Positions 1-8,063 of a DNA stretch of 30,134 nucleotides are shown here, in pieces. The notes under the pieces were generated by a model. It was not told the origin of the DNA, searched no databases, and saw nothing but the letters and a program-made list of their open reading frames with translations. The DNA comes from SG8-41 sp032123035 (GTDB lineage: Bacteria; Pseudomonadota; Gammaproteobacteria; Burkholderiales; SG8-41): the NCBI GenBank assembly GCA_032123035.1, contig JAQBFV010000070.1:1-30134 (forward strand). Reading direction: 5' to 3'. A program made the position numbers and the translations under genes. Position 1 is the stretch's first letter, and every line of letters begins with the position of its first letter.

Positions 1-396
1 CGAGACCGCAGGGGAGCCAAAGCTTTACCGCTAAGACGCAGAGGACGCCAAGGAAAAGAAAAGCTTTACCGCGAAGAGCGCAAAGGCCGCTAAGGATTCT
101 TGTTCACAAAAGCGAGACCCAAAGGTCGCGGAGACAACGCCAAGGGAGAACATAGGTAGCGCCCTCGGTCTTCATTCCGCCTTCTGACTTCTGCCTTCTA
201 ACTTTGAGTGACCGGTGACCAGAGCCGCCACGCTTTGTACTGCCCAAAGCATTGACACTAAGGACTCGAAGGACACGAAGGAACAACATTACCGGTACTC
301 AGGGTAAAAAAACCTTGGTGTCCTTAGTGTCCTTCGTGTCTGTGCTTTAAAGCTCTTTGCTTTAGCCGGCTCCCATCACTCATCACCCATCACACA
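1..396. repeat. Repeat-mosaic intergenic region (no gene)
   Basis: No credible gene is seen. The stretch is built from repeat families that recur across the window. Positions 17-100 hold two units of the AAAGCTTTACCGC family. Positions 113-175 hold a minus-strand copy of a module of about 70 bp (core CTTGGCGTTGTCTCCGCGAC). Positions 176-222 hold heptad-type CTTCTGACTTCTGCC and GTGACCG sequence. Two facing copies of the TCCTTAGTGTCCTTCGTGTC family lie at about 253-285 (minus) and 311-342 (plus), so they could pair. Positions 371-399 hold CATCACC-type units that run into the stop codon of the next gene. Confidence 0.8.
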
Positions 397-687
397 TCAC
401 GGAAGGGCCCGTTGCAGCGTGTGCCGCTCGCGCGACTCGAGCAGCGGCACCGCCTCGGCGACGTACTTCTTGAAGTGCGGCGTCTGCTGGTGGGTTTCGA
501 ACGCCTTCTCGTCGTCGTAGATCTCGAACAGCATCACCTTCGTGCGGTCCGCGGTGTCCACCAGCACCTCGAACTGCCGGCAGCCGGGTTCCTTGCGCGC
601 CTCGCGCGCGTTGGCGAGCGCCTGCGCCATAAAGCGCTCCACGTTCTCCGGCTTGATGCGGATCATCACTGTCAGTACGAAGCTCAT
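397..687 (-). CDS. Antibiotic biosynthesis monooxygenase (ABM/YgiN-like) domain protein
   Basis: A 96-residue protein that is a single ABM domain, the dimeric ferredoxin-like fold of YgiN-type quinol monooxygenases and small heme- or quinone-oxidising enzymes. Visible family features are the N-terminal strand MSFVLTVMIRIKPENVERF, the central GCRQFEV segment, the MLFEIYDDEKAFETHQQTPHF segment and a C-terminal helix. The ATG at 687 is preceded by AAGGAGA at a 7-nt spacing, which fixes the start; a longer reading in the same frame only shadows the neighbouring gene. It lies 35 bp downstream of the TauE-like gene on the same strand, so the two are probably co-transcribed. The TGA stop lies inside a TGTGATGGGTGATG-type repeat. 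The substrate cannot be told from sequence. Confidence 0.88.
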   Translation of the reverse strand: MSFVLTVMIRIKPENVERFMAQALANAREARKEPGCRQFEVLVDTADRTKVMLFEIYDDEKAFETHQQTPHFKKYVAEAVPLLESRERHTLQRALP

Positions 688-704
688 GTCATCGTCTCCT
701 TCAT

Positions 705-726
705 AAATGGGGTTAGACCTCATTAA
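705..726. repeat. REP-like palindrome (ATGGGGTTAGACCTCAT type)
   Basis: A short imperfect palindrome between the TauE-like and ABM genes. It has the same layout as GGGGACAGACCCCATTAA at 16662-16679. The TAA stop of the TauE-like gene (723-725) lies inside it. It resembles the REP-type sequences mobilised by RAYT transposases in other Proteobacteria; no RAYT gene is in this window. Confidence 0.5.
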
Positions 727-1553
727 AACACGAGGCTGGCGAGGAAGCGCAGCGACGCAGCGACCAGGAACAGCCCGAACGCGACTTCGAGCGTGCGGCG
801 CGACAGGGCGTGGGCCATTCGCGCGCCATAAGAGGCGGTGACGCTCGACACCGGCGCCATCAGGGCAAACGCTATCAACGACACGAAGCCAATAGAGAGC
901 GGCGGCAGTTGCGCCTGATGCGGCAGACCAGCGACGATATAGCCGAGTGTGCCAGCGAGCGTGATCGGCACCACGATGCCGGCAGAGGTCGCGACCGCCT
1001 GATGGATCGGCTTGCCATAGAGCGTGAGCACCATGGTGCAGAGCGAGCCGCCGCTGACGCCGGTGAGCGAGGCCATCAGCCCGACCGCGAGGCCGTAGAG
1101 GCGCGCCAGCGGATGCGTCGGCAGGTCGTCGCCAAGCCGCCACGATTCCTTTGCCAGCAGAAGCTTGGAGGCGATGATCGCCGCCATGACGATGAAGGCA
1201 ATCTTGAACACCGGAGACGGAGCCACGGTGGCGATGGCCGAACCGATAACGATGCCGACGATCACGCCCGGCGTCCACTTCCGCACGACATCCGTCAGCA
1301 CCGAACCGGTCGCTCGGTGCGTCAGATACGAGCGGATATTGGTTGGCGCCATGATCGCGAGCGAGGTACCGATGCATAGTTGCATGTGCACCGCGTCAGG
1401 TACGCCAAGGAGGCGGAACACCTCGTAGAGCACCGGCACCGCGATCACGCCGCCGCCGACGCCGAACAGCCCAGCGAGCAGTCCGGCTACCACGCCGCCC
1501 GCCATGATGGCGGCGGCGCCCAGGAGGAATTCATTAAGCGGTACACCGAGCAT
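723..1553 (-). CDS. Sulfite exporter TauE/SafE (TSUP) family permease
   Basis: A 276-residue integral membrane protein, the usual TSUP length. Hydrophobic segments run through nearly the whole chain. The internal duplication typical of the family is visible: GLFGVGGGVIAVPVL near residues 28-42 and SLTGVSGGSLCTMVL near 162-176, each opening one half of the transporter. TSUP proteins move small organic or sulfur oxyanions (sulfite, sulfoacetate, glycolate and others), and the substrate cannot be assigned here. The ATG start at 1553 has no strong Shine-Dalgarno sequence, so the start is less certain than the family call. It is the first gene of an apparent two-gene unit with the ABM protein. Confidence 0.9.
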   Translation of the reverse strand: MLGVPLNEFLLGAAAIMAGGVVAGLLAGLFGVGGGVIAVPVLYEVFRLLGVPDAVHMQLCIGTSLAIMAPTNIRSYLTHRATGSVLTDVVRKWTPGVIVGIVIGSAIATVAPSPVFKIAFIVMAAIIASKLLLAKESWRLGDDLPTHPLARLYGLAVGLMASLTGVSGGSLCTMVLTLYGKPIHQAVATSAGIVVPITLAGTLGYIVAGLPHQAQLPPLSIGFVSLIAFALMAPVSSVTASYGARMAHALSRRTLEVAFGLFLVAASLRFLASLVF

Positions 1554-1850
1554 GCCGCTACCATATCAGGTCCGGCAGCCACCCCGCAGGTGAACAGTGA
1601 CCGGTGACCGGAAACGGGTGAGCGGTGAATAGTGAATGGACTGAACCGGCGGTCGTCAGTCGTCACCGGCCCTTTGCGCTCTCCGCGTCTCGGTGATTCA
1701 ACTGTTGCCCTTGATTCTCTTGGCGGTCTTGGCGTCTTGGCGGTTCAATTTTAGTTCTGCTTCTCTCCGCGTCTCCGCGGTTCAATTACTGTTTTCCTTG
1801 GTAAGCTTTTTTGTGGTCTGATCCCTAACGTGCGAACGGAGGAGCCCGCG
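1554..1850. repeat. Repeat-mosaic intergenic region
   Basis: Divergent intergenic region. Positions 1594-1640 carry GTGACCG-type heptads. Positions 1650-1670 carry GTCAGTCGTCACC units. Positions 1671-1800 carry the 9-10-bp-period family (CTTGGCGTCTTGGCGGTTCAA and CTCCGCGTCTCCGCGGTTCAA). Only the last 40 bp look unique; they hold the GGAGG ribosome binding site at 1838-1842 of the next gene. Confidence 0.75.
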
Positions 1851-2384
1851 ATGCCCAAAACAACCGAATCCGCTCTCGAAGCGCGCCTGCGAATGGTCGA
1901 AGACCGGCTGGAAATCTACAACCTGATCGCCGGCCATCCGCCGAGCGCCGACACCGGCGCTGATTACTATACCCGGGCGATTTACCTGGAAGACGGTGCG
2001 ATGGACCTCGGCAGCGGCAAGGGCGCAAGCGGCAACGAGGCGGTGGCGGCCATCGTGCGCACCGCCGAGCACCAGGCGGCGATTGCCGGCGGTCTTGCGC
2101 ACTTCGCCGGCCTGCCGCACATCACTATCGACGGCGATAACGCGGTGGTCGTGTCCTATGTCCAGATCCTGGCTCCACACCCCACCGCGGAGCCAGTCGA
2201 GGTCCCCGGCCACGGCACCTCGCGCGGCTATCGCGCCCACCGGGTCGGCGCCAACCGCTGGGAGCTTAAGCGAACTGCGCAGGGCTGGAAAATCAAGCGC
2301 CGCACGCTGCGTCAGCTGGATGGCAGCGAACCCGCGCGCGAACTGCTGCGCACGGCGCTGAAGGCTTTCGAGCCGGCACATTGA
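1851..2384 (+). CDS. SnoaL-like / NTF2-superfamily protein
   Basis: A 177-residue protein with a cone-shaped NTF2-like (SnoaL_4) pattern. An N-terminal helix (VEDRLEIYNLIAGHPPSAD) precedes an acidic strand (YTRAIYLEDGAMDLG), a helix, the middle strand FAGLPHITIDGDNAVVVSYVQI, and the closing pair WELKRTAQGWKIKRRTLRQLDG. In SnoaL-type enzymes the pocket holds a hydrophobic substrate and uses His/Asp acid-base chemistry, but many members are uncharacterised and the substrate here is unknown. The ATG at 1851 was chosen over an in-frame GTG at 1830 because GGAGG sits 8 nt upstream of the ATG. It stands alone between two repeat-filled gaps. Confidence 0.8.
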   Translation: MPKTTESALEARLRMVEDRLEIYNLIAGHPPSADTGADYYTRAIYLEDGAMDLGSGKGASGNEAVAAIVRTAEHQAAIAGGLAHFAGLPHITIDGDNAVVVSYVQILAPHPTAEPVEVPGHGTSRGYRAHRVGANRWELKRTAQGWKIKRRTLRQLDGSEPARELLRTALKAFEPAH

Positions 2385-2815
2385 GCGAAAAAAATGGCAA
2401 TCAAAATAATGGGGCCAGGCTCGAATTCTCGTCGGAAGGAGGACCGAAGGCGTTCCCTGTATGCCACTCTTGGCGTTGTCTTCGCGTTCTTGGGTTGTAG
2501 CTTTTTGGTAAGATTCCCTCCGCGGCCTTTGCGTTCTTGGCGGTAAAGCTTTTCTCCTCCTCCGCGTCCTCTGCGGCCTCCGCGGTAAAGCTTCTCTTTT
2601 CCTTAGCGACCTCGGCGCCTTAGCGGTGAGGCTTTAGTTTTCCTTGGCGGCCTCTGCGTCTTGGCGGTGAAGCTTTACTTTTCATCGGCGGCTAAATTGA
2701 CGGGTTTCGCGGTTCATGTATAAGTACATCTGTGTTTATCTGCGGTTAAATACATTCTTCCGCCATCCGCCATCCGCCATCCGCCATAAGCTTCGTCCCC
2801 ATCACCTATCACGAA
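2385..2815. repeat. Repeat-mosaic intergenic region
   Basis: No gene is seen. Positions 2407-2425 carry a GGGGCCAGGCTCGAATTC element resembling the REP-like family. Positions 2440-2510 hold one copy of the 70-bp module. Positions 2515-2695 hold about a dozen degenerate 10-bp units ending in GCGGTAAAGCTTTT or GCGGTGAAGCTTT. Positions 2713-2752 hold the TTATCTGCGGTTAAAT family. Positions 2760-2787 are four perfect tandem copies of CCGCCAT. Confidence 0.8.
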
Positions 2816-2824
2816 GGAGTAAAG

Positions 2825-4036
2825 ATGCGTACACCCCGTCTGGACCGGGATCGCCAGCAATGGATTTTCGACTATTTGGTCAAGGAAACCGGTCGTGTCT
2901 TCCATTGGGACGGCGACGGCCGGAATTTTCCGGCGAGCGTGAAGAGCCATGCTCAGATCTCGAAACATGTCGGCCGGATCGCTCAGCGCATGGAGCGCGT
3001 GGCGGCGGAGGAGGAGGCCGCCGGCCACAGGATGACGGCCTTCGAGTTCTACTACCGCGCCTCCGCCCAGTTCGCTGCCGCCCAGCATCCCGTCCTCGAG
3101 ACCAATGACGAGAAGCGTTACCTGCACGGACGCTGCCTTGCCAACTATGAAAAGGTGATCGAGCTCGCCCCGTATCCCATCGAGCGCGTCGAGATTCCCT
3201 TCGAGGGCGTCGAGCTTCAGTGCAATTTCCACATGCTCAAGGGCCGCCCGAAAGCGCCGACCGTAATCTTCATTCCCGGTTGCGACATGACCAAGGAGAT
3301 GTATCCGGACCCCCAAGTCAACCACGCCCTGGATCGCGGCATGCATTTGCTGGCCATGGATGGACCGGGCCAGGGCACCAGCAATCTTCGTGGCACCAAG
3401 CTGACGGCGGACAACTACGAGCGCGCGGTTATCGCCGTGGCGAAATGGCTTCAGGGCCGCAAGGAGGTCGATCCCGACAGGATTACCGTCTTCGCGCAGT
3501 CCATGGGATCACACTGGGGCCTCGGCGCTGCGGCGCTGGGTGACCCGGTCATCAAGGCGAATGTCGGCGTCTGGGCGTCCTATCTCGACAAGTACTACAT
3601 CCTCGACACGTTCTCGCCACGGTACAAGCAGCTCTTCGGCTATCTCACCGGGGCTAAGAGCGAGGAGGCGCTCGACAGGATCGTGAGTCAAATGAACGTC
3701 GAAGGCAAAGAGGGCGACATTACGACGCCGACCCTGCTCACGACCGGCGAATACGATGCGCGCAGTCCCGTCGAGCTTGTCTACAGGTTCTACGACCGGA
3801 TCAAGGCGCCGAAGGAACTCTGGGTCTACGAAGACACTTACCACCAGACGACCCTGTTCCCGGCGCAGGGCCAGCGGATGGACTGCCATTCGATGGGCAT
3901 GGACTGGATCGTCGATGCGCTTGCCGGCAAGTTCAAACCGGGCTACGCGCGCAAGATGTACCTGCGAACCGGCGGTGGCGGTCCACATGGCACGCAGGGC
4001 GAAGACCAGGATGCCCTGCATTGGTGGGCCAAATAA
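2825..4036 (+). CDS. Alpha/beta hydrolase, FrsA / 2,6-dihydropseudooxynicotine hydrolase-like
   Basis: A 403-residue serine hydrolase with an N-terminal helical region (about residues 1-120) ahead of the alpha/beta core, the architecture of 2,6-dihydropseudooxynicotine hydrolase and FrsA-type esterases. The likely triad is Ser226 in the elbow FAQSMGSHWG, Asp311 in GEYDARSP and His340 in YEDTYHQTT. FIPGCDMTKEMY (149-160) gives the oxyanion-hole region, and GPGQGTS (180-186) matches the conserved strand-loop of these esterases. The start is well supported by AAGGAGT just upstream. Members cleave C-C or ester bonds in aromatic and heterocyclic breakdown products, and the substrate is not inferable. 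The stop is followed at once by an ATGGCGGATGGCGAAT heptad stretch. Confidence 0.88.
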   Translation: MRTPRLDRDRQQWIFDYLVKETGRVFHWDGDGRNFPASVKSHAQISKHVGRIAQRMERVAAEEEAAGHRMTAFEFYYRASAQFAAAQHPVLETNDEKRYLHGRCLANYEKVIELAPYPIERVEIPFEGVELQCNFHMLKGRPKAPTVIFIPGCDMTKEMYPDPQVNHALDRGMHLLAMDGPGQGTSNLRGTKLTADNYERAVIAVAKWLQGRKEVDPDRITVFAQSMGSHWGLGAAALGDPVIKANVGVWASYLDKYYILDTFSPRYKQLFGYLTGAKSEEALDRIVSQMNVEGKEGDITTPTLLTTGEYDARSPVELVYRFYDRIKAPKELWVYEDTYHQTTLFPAQGQRMDCHSMGMDWIVDALAGKFKPGYARKMYLRTGGGGPHGTQGEDQDALHWWAK

Positions 4037-4056
4037 ATGGCGGATGGCGAATAGAC

Positions 4057-4094
4057 GGGGTCAGGTTCACCTTTTTTGAATTCGGACCTGACCC
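4057..4094. repeat. REP-like inverted repeat downstream of the hydrolase
   Basis: GGGGTCAGGT (4057-4066) faces ACCTGACCC (4086-4094) with a 19-nt T-rich loop that contains GAATTC. It lies 20 bp after the hydrolase stop codon and could fold in the transcript. It has no U-tract, so it is not a standard intrinsic terminator. It belongs with the related elements at 705, 5551, 6792 and 16662. Confidence 0.6.
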
Positions 4095-4159
4095 TATTTA
4101 TGCTATTTACGGATTCACCAAGCGAGCCGGCTCGCCTACCTTAAGAAAGATCACATTGC

Positions 4160-5539
4160 ATGACGCACGCTGACATCATCGATGCTCGGGGACTCTCTCT
4201 CAGTGCGGCCAGCTCCGCAGCTGTTGAGCGTTTTGACGCCCTGATTGACGACCTCTACTACTACCGCTTGGGCGTGCTGGATCGCCTGGACGCACTGTTG
4301 CAGGAGTTTCCGGAGTTTGTCCTTGCTCATGTACTCAAGGGCTACTCTCTCATGACCGAAGGTACGCTCGACGCCCACCCCAAGGCACGGGCACAGCTGC
4401 TGCAGGCGGAGGCCTTGCCTGCCAATCCCCGGGAGCGTTTGCACCAGGAAGCCTTGCGTGCCTGGATTGCGCAAGATGTTTCTGCTCGTGCGGCGGCCTG
4501 GGAGCAAATCCTCGTCAAATGGCCATTGGATTTGCTGGCTTTGCGTCAACACACCGGTACGCTTTTTTGGACCGGTGACAAACGACATCAAGCCGAAGTA
4601 AGCACGGGAGTAGCCAGCCATTGGGGTCCCCAGACGCCTGGTTATGCACACTTTCTTTCTGCTCATGCCTTCGCGATGGAAGAGGTTGGCCACTACGTAG
4701 TGGCCGAGCGTTGCGCACGCGAGGCGCTGGCTTTGCAGCCGCAAGATCTTTGGGCCTTGCATGCCTTGACCCATGTGTTTGAGATGCAAGGTCGTGTCCA
4801 GGAGGGCATCGAACTGCTCAGCGATGCGGCGCGATTTCTTAATGACTACAACCTCTTTCGGGGCCACCTGTGGTGGCATTTGTGTTTGTTCAAGTTTTCG
4901 CAGAGCCGTTTCGACGAGGTTCTCGATCTGTTTGACCGCGAGGTTTATCCGCAGTCGTCCGCGTTTTACCTGGACGTTCAAAACGGCGCCTCGGTGCTTG
5001 CGCGCCTGGAATGTCAGGGTGTCAACGTCGGGCTGGCGCGTTGGGAGCGCTTGGCGCAAGCCTCGTTGCTTAACGCCACGCAAAGCACAATATGGTTTAC
5101 CGCCATGCATCACGTCATGGCACTGATGCGTAGCGGGCGGGTATCGGCAGTGCAGTCAACGTTCGATTACCTGAGTTCTGTTGGGACGAGCTCCACACAG
5201 GCGGCGCTGGCGCACGAGCTCGCCCAGGCCGCGGCAGCTTTTTACCAGGACAAGCCCCGCGAAGCGCTCGAACGGATGCTGGCCGTACGTCAGCGCCACG
5301 GTGAACTCGGTGCGAGCCATGCCCAACAGGACCTCTATGACCAGATCATGGTCACGGCCGCCTTGCAACTAGGCGATCTGCCTCGCGTGCGCCAGCTGCT
5401 CAAGGCCCGCCTGAACACGCGCATTTGGGACGCAGCGACGTGGCAGGCTTACGAAAGCCGCTCGCGTCGTGTTGACGAGGCTCATGACGCTGCGGCGGTG
5501 CGCGCCGCATTGCGCTGGGACGTGGACCCGCTGCAATAA
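4160..5539 (+). CDS. Tetratricopeptide-repeat protein, TTC38-like
   Basis: A 459-residue, largely helical protein matching the TTC38-type TPR family. Diagnostic stretches are FPEFVLAHVLKGYSLMTEG near residues 53-71, RERLHQEALRAWIAQD near 94-109, WPLDLLALRQHTGTLFWTGD near 121-140, YAHFLSAHAFAMEEVGHYVVAE near 161-182, and ALHALTHVFEMQGRVQEGI followed by a WWHLCLF motif. No signal peptide or catalytic motif is seen; TPR proteins act as scaffolds and the partner is unknown. The local sequence is visibly less GC-rich and less codon-biased than its neighbours (many TTG, GTT and TTT codons), which may mean transfer or low expression. The Shine-Dalgarno sequence is weak (AAGAAAG). It is monocistronic between two REP-like palindromes. 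Confidence 0.85.
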   Translation: MTHADIIDARGLSLSAASSAAVERFDALIDDLYYYRLGVLDRLDALLQEFPEFVLAHVLKGYSLMTEGTLDAHPKARAQLLQAEALPANPRERLHQEALRAWIAQDVSARAAAWEQILVKWPLDLLALRQHTGTLFWTGDKRHQAEVSTGVASHWGPQTPGYAHFLSAHAFAMEEVGHYVVAERCAREALALQPQDLWALHALTHVFEMQGRVQEGIELLSDAARFLNDYNLFRGHLWWHLCLFKFSQSRFDEVLDLFDREVYPQSSAFYLDVQNGASVLARLECQGVNVGLARWERLAQASLLNATQSTIWFTAMHHVMALMRSGRVSAVQSTFDYLSSVGTSSTQAALAHELAQAAAAFYQDKPREALERMLAVRQRHGELGASHAQQDLYDQIMVTAALQLGDLPRVRQLLKARLNTRIWDAATWQAYESRSRRVDEAHDAAAVRAALRWDVDPLQ

Positions 5540-5700
5540 ATGGAAATGGTAAATGGAGTCAGACACCATTTAGGAGAGAAGCGTGACGACTGACGGGTGA
5601 TGGGCAGCCCGAAGGCTGAAGGCGGAAGGCGGAGTGGTTTTCATATAAATAAATCTGCGTTTATCTGCGGTTAAATGCTTCCCTCCGCCATTCGCCATCG
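5540..5700. repeat. REP-like palindrome plus heptad and TTATCTGCGG repeats
   Basis: AAATGG at 5551-5556 faces CCATTT at 5566-5571 around AGTCAGACA, a REP-like palindrome 11 bp after the TPR stop codon. Positions 5595-5632 hold GAAGGC-type heptads. Positions 5642-5678 hold the TTTATCTGCGGTTAAAT family. Positions 5684-5699 hold CCGCCATTCGCCAT. Confidence 0.7.
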
Positions 5701-5706
5701 GGCCGG

Positions 5707-5736
5707 TTTGCGGCGCAGCGTGACGCCGCCCGCAAA
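5707..5736 (+). promoter_or_regulatory. Inverted repeat upstream of the Bug gene (possible operator or leader hairpin)
   Basis: TTTGCGGCG (5707-5715) can pair with CGCCGC (5724-5729), and the outer TTTGCGG also matches CCGCAAA at 5730-5736. It lies about 65 bp before the ATG of the Bug protein in sequence that otherwise lacks repeats. It may be a regulator site or part of the leader RNA; no regulator is encoded nearby. Confidence 0.35.
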
Positions 5737-5799
5737 TGGAGGGATACTGGACGCCCAGCGCGCCTCACCGCCGCTCAACAACAATCTAGGAGGAAGACA

Positions 5800-6786
5800 A
5801 TGGAAAGGATTTCTCTCGGCCCCGTTCGGTTCGCCCTATTGACCGCCGCCCTGCTAGCGGCAACCGCCGTTCCCACGCTCGCTGCAGAGCCCTATCCGAA
5901 TAGGCCGATACGCCTGGTCTGTCCGTTCTCGGCAGGTGGCAGCACCGACTTCAACGCCCGCGCGATCCAGGATAAGCTCACGAAGCTTCTCGGGGAGCAG
6001 GTCGTGGTCGACAACCGCCCCGGCGCTTCGGGCCAGATCGGCACGAGAATCGTCAAGAACAGCGCGCCCAATGGCTATACGCTGGTCCTCCACACCACCG
6101 CGTTCCTCACCAGCCCGCTGATCTACAAGAAAGCCGGCTACGATCCCTTCAAGGATTTCAAGCCGGTCGCGATGATTTCCAAGATTCCGACGGCGATCTC
6201 GGTAAATCCGTCGGTCCCCGCAAAGTCGGTGAAGGAGCTGCTGGCGCTCGTGAAGTCGCGCCCTGACCAGATCAACTACGCCTCCTCTGGCATCGGCACC
6301 AACTCGCACCTCACCGGCGAGCTCTTCAACCTGATGGGCCATGTCAACATCCGGGCGATTCAATACAAGGGCGGTGGCCCCGCGCTCGCCGCGGTGGTCG
6401 GCGGCGAAATGCAGGTCGGCTTCTCCAACATCACGAACACAGCGCGCTTCCACGAGGCGGGCCGGCTGCGCGCGCTCGCCGTCAGCAGCCTCAAGCGTTC
6501 CTCCGCGATGCCGAGCCTGCCGACCGTGGCCGAGTCCGGAATGCCCGGATTCGAGATGGTCGCGTGGCACATCATCGCGGCGCCCGCGGGCACGCCGGAC
6601 AGGATCATCAACACGCTGAACCAGAAGATCCGGGCGACCTTGGCGGACCCCAAAGTCATGGAGCGCTTCAAAAAAGGCGGCGCGGAGCTTATTCCCATGT
6701 CGCCGCAACAGATCACCGACTATCTGAAGACCGAGCTGGTGAAATGGCGTCGGGTGGTCAAGGAGCGGAAGATCAAGGCCGGCTGA
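5800..6786 (+). CDS. Bug/TctC-family periplasmic solute-binding protein
   Basis: A 328-residue protein with a cleavable N-terminal signal peptide (hydrophobic FALLTAALLAATAVPTLA, cleavage probably near residue 28) followed by YPNRPIRLVCPFSAGGSTD, the hallmark opening of Bug (TctC) receptors. Further family marks are VVVDNRPGASGQIG, LTSPLIYKKAGYDPFKDFKPV, YASSGIGTNSHLTGE and RALAVSSLKRS. Bug proteins bind carboxylates, amino acids or aromatic acids in the periplasm. A few feed the TctAB permease, but most are orphans, and no tctA or tctB is visible here. AGGAGGA at a 5-nt spacing supports the start. The stop codon is followed by a nested palindrome. Confidence 0.93.
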   Translation: MERISLGPVRFALLTAALLAATAVPTLAAEPYPNRPIRLVCPFSAGGSTDFNARAIQDKLTKLLGEQVVVDNRPGASGQIGTRIVKNSAPNGYTLVLHTTAFLTSPLIYKKAGYDPFKDFKPVAMISKIPTAISVNPSVPAKSVKELLALVKSRPDQINYASSGIGTNSHLTGELFNLMGHVNIRAIQYKGGGPALAAVVGGEMQVGFSNITNTARFHEAGRLRALAVSSLKRSSAMPSLPTVAESGMPGFEMVAWHIIAAPAGTPDRIINTLNQKIRATLADPKVMERFKKGGAELIPMSPQQITDYLKTELVKWRRVVKERKIKAG

Positions 6787-6791
6787 TCCCG

Positions 6792-6845
6792 AAGGGGTCG
6801 GGGATTGAAATGTCAGGACATGGACATTTCAGGACCTGACCCCTT
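6792..6845. repeat. Nested palindrome after the Bug gene
   Basis: Outer arms AAGGGGTC (6792-6799) and GACCCCTT (6838-6845) enclose inner arms GAAATGTC (6807-6814) and GACATTTC (6823-6830). The element starts 6 bp after the stop codon. The outer part shares the GGGTC/GACCC signature of the REP-like family at 4057-4094. It may stabilise or terminate the transcript, or be a mobile REP unit. Confidence 0.6.
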
Positions 6846-7069
6846 ATTCAAGTCGAAAGGCGAAAGTCGAAAGGAAAACCCAAGGTCTTTCCTGCTACCT
6901 GCTTGGCGTTGCCTCCGCGACTTTGGGGTTCGGTTTTCAGAATAAATTTCCTTTGCGGCCTCCGCGGTAAAGCTTTTCTTTTCCTCTGCGCCCTCCGCGT
7001 CCTTCGCGGTGAGGCTTTCCAACCTGCGCTTCCCGGTCACTGGTCACGGGTCACAGGTCACAGGTCACG
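6846..7069. repeat. Repeat mosaic ending in five GGTCACN heptads
   Basis: Positions 6848-6880 hold GTCGAAAGGCGAAAG heptads. Positions 6880-6945 hold a copy of the 70-bp module. Positions 6950-7020 hold 10-bp units of the GCGGTAAAGCTTTT type. Positions 7035-7069 are five consecutive GGTCACN heptads. The stop codon of the minus-strand amidohydrolase (7065-7067) lies inside the last heptad. Confidence 0.75.
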
Positions 7070-8063
7070 GGATGTCTAGCAATGCCGCGAGATTCTTCCA
7101 GAGGATTTTCTCCTTCTCTTCCGGCGTCAGCGACTCGAGATTCTGCACCCACGCGACCGGCGACGGATGCCACGGCACGAACGGCCAGTCGCTGCCCAGC
7201 ACGACGCGGTCGGCGCCGACCCGGTCGAGGAGGAAACGCAGCGCCTCCTCGCTGCCGACCACGGTGTCGTAATAGAGTTTTTTCTGGTACGCGCTCGGCG
7301 GCTGTGAAGTACTGCGCACCTGCGGCCGCTCGTGCCAGTTGCGGTCGAGCCTCCCCATCGCAAAGCAGGCGGGCCCACCGCCGTGCGCGATGCAGACCTT
7401 GAGATCCGGGCACTTCTCCAGGACGCCGCTGCAAATCAGCACCGCGGCCACGATCGCATCGTCCAGGATCACGCCGAGGCTGTTGAAGAGCCCGTGGCGC
7501 TTGATCCGCTGCATCAGGAAGTTGTTCTGCGGCTGCGGATGGTAAAAAAGCACCGCCCCCATGCTCTCGGCGGCCTTGAAGAACGGAAGAAACTTGGGCT
7601 CGTCCCACTGCTCGCCGTTGACCTGCGTGTCGAGCGCCGCCCCCTTCAGCCCGAGCTTCGTCACCGCGCGCTCGAGCTCGCCGATCGCGGATTTCACGTC
7701 CTGCACCGGCAGTGTGGCGAGCCCGGCGAGGCGCCCCGCGTTCTCGCGTACCGTCGCCCCGATCTCGTCGTTGACCTCGCGTGCCAAGGCGAGGCCCTGC
7801 GCCGCCTCGAGGTGATAGCCGACGAACGGCATGTGAATCGAGAGCACCTGCACGTCCACTTTCTGCGCGTCCATGTCCTTCAGGCGCTCCTCCACCGTGT
7901 AGCGCACCTTGGGCGTCGTGAAGCCCGTGCGCATGCCGCCGCCTACCATCGCGCCCAGGCCCTCGCCCGGCTCGTGACGAAAGCCGTGCCATTCGTTTTT
8001 CGCGTCCATGGCCTTCCACAGGGAATCCGGGACGACGTGGGCATGGATGTCGATGGTTTTCAT
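7065..8063 (-). CDS. Amidohydrolase (PF04909), ACMSD / resorcylate-decarboxylase-like
   Basis: A 332-residue TIM-barrel metal enzyme close to the length of aminocarboxymuconate-semialdehyde decarboxylase (ACMSD). Metal and catalytic positions are all present: His7 and His9 in DIHAHV, His175 in VLFYHPQ, His227 in CIAHGGGPACF and Asp292 in GSDWPF. Members of this branch carry out non-oxidative decarboxylation or hydrolysis of aromatic-derived acids with one Zn or Mn ion. The substrate is not known, but neighbouring hydrolases and the second amidohydrolase fit a degradation role. The ATG at 8063 has GAGGG 7 nt upstream. The last residues (LLDIP) end in a TGA supplied by the GTGACC heptad repeat. 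Confidence 0.88.
   Translation of the reverse strand: MKTIDIHAHVVPDSLWKAMDAKNEWHGFRHEPGEGLGAMVGGGMRTGFTTPKVRYTVEERLKDMDAQKVDVQVLSIHMPFVGYHLEAAQGLALAREVNDEIGATVRENAGRLAGLATLPVQDVKSAIGELERAVTKLGLKGAALDTQVNGEQWDEPKFLPFFKAAESMGAVLFYHPQPQNNFLMQRIKRHGLFNSLGVILDDAIVAAVLICSGVLEKCPDLKVCIAHGGGPACFAMGRLDRNWHERPQVRSTSQPPSAYQKKLYYDTVVGSEEALRFLLDRVGADRVVLGSDWPFVPWHPSPVAWVQNLESLTPEEKEKILWKNLAALLDIP

Noticed and set aside
104..289. 61-codon minus-strand reading frame
   Set aside because: It consists of repeat-family sequence, has no ribosome binding site and gives a low-complexity product.
688..1377. Long minus-strand frame joined to the ABM gene
   Set aside because: It is a shadow of the TauE-like gene in another frame. 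The real ABM start is the ATG at 687 with its own AAGGAGA.
4057..4094. Intrinsic terminator
   Set aside because: The stem is short, the loop long (19 nt) and no U-tract follows; it fits the REP-like family better.
5800..6786. Tripartite tricarboxylate transporter operon
   Set aside because: Only the binding protein is present. No TctA or TctB membrane gene lies next to either Bug gene in the window.
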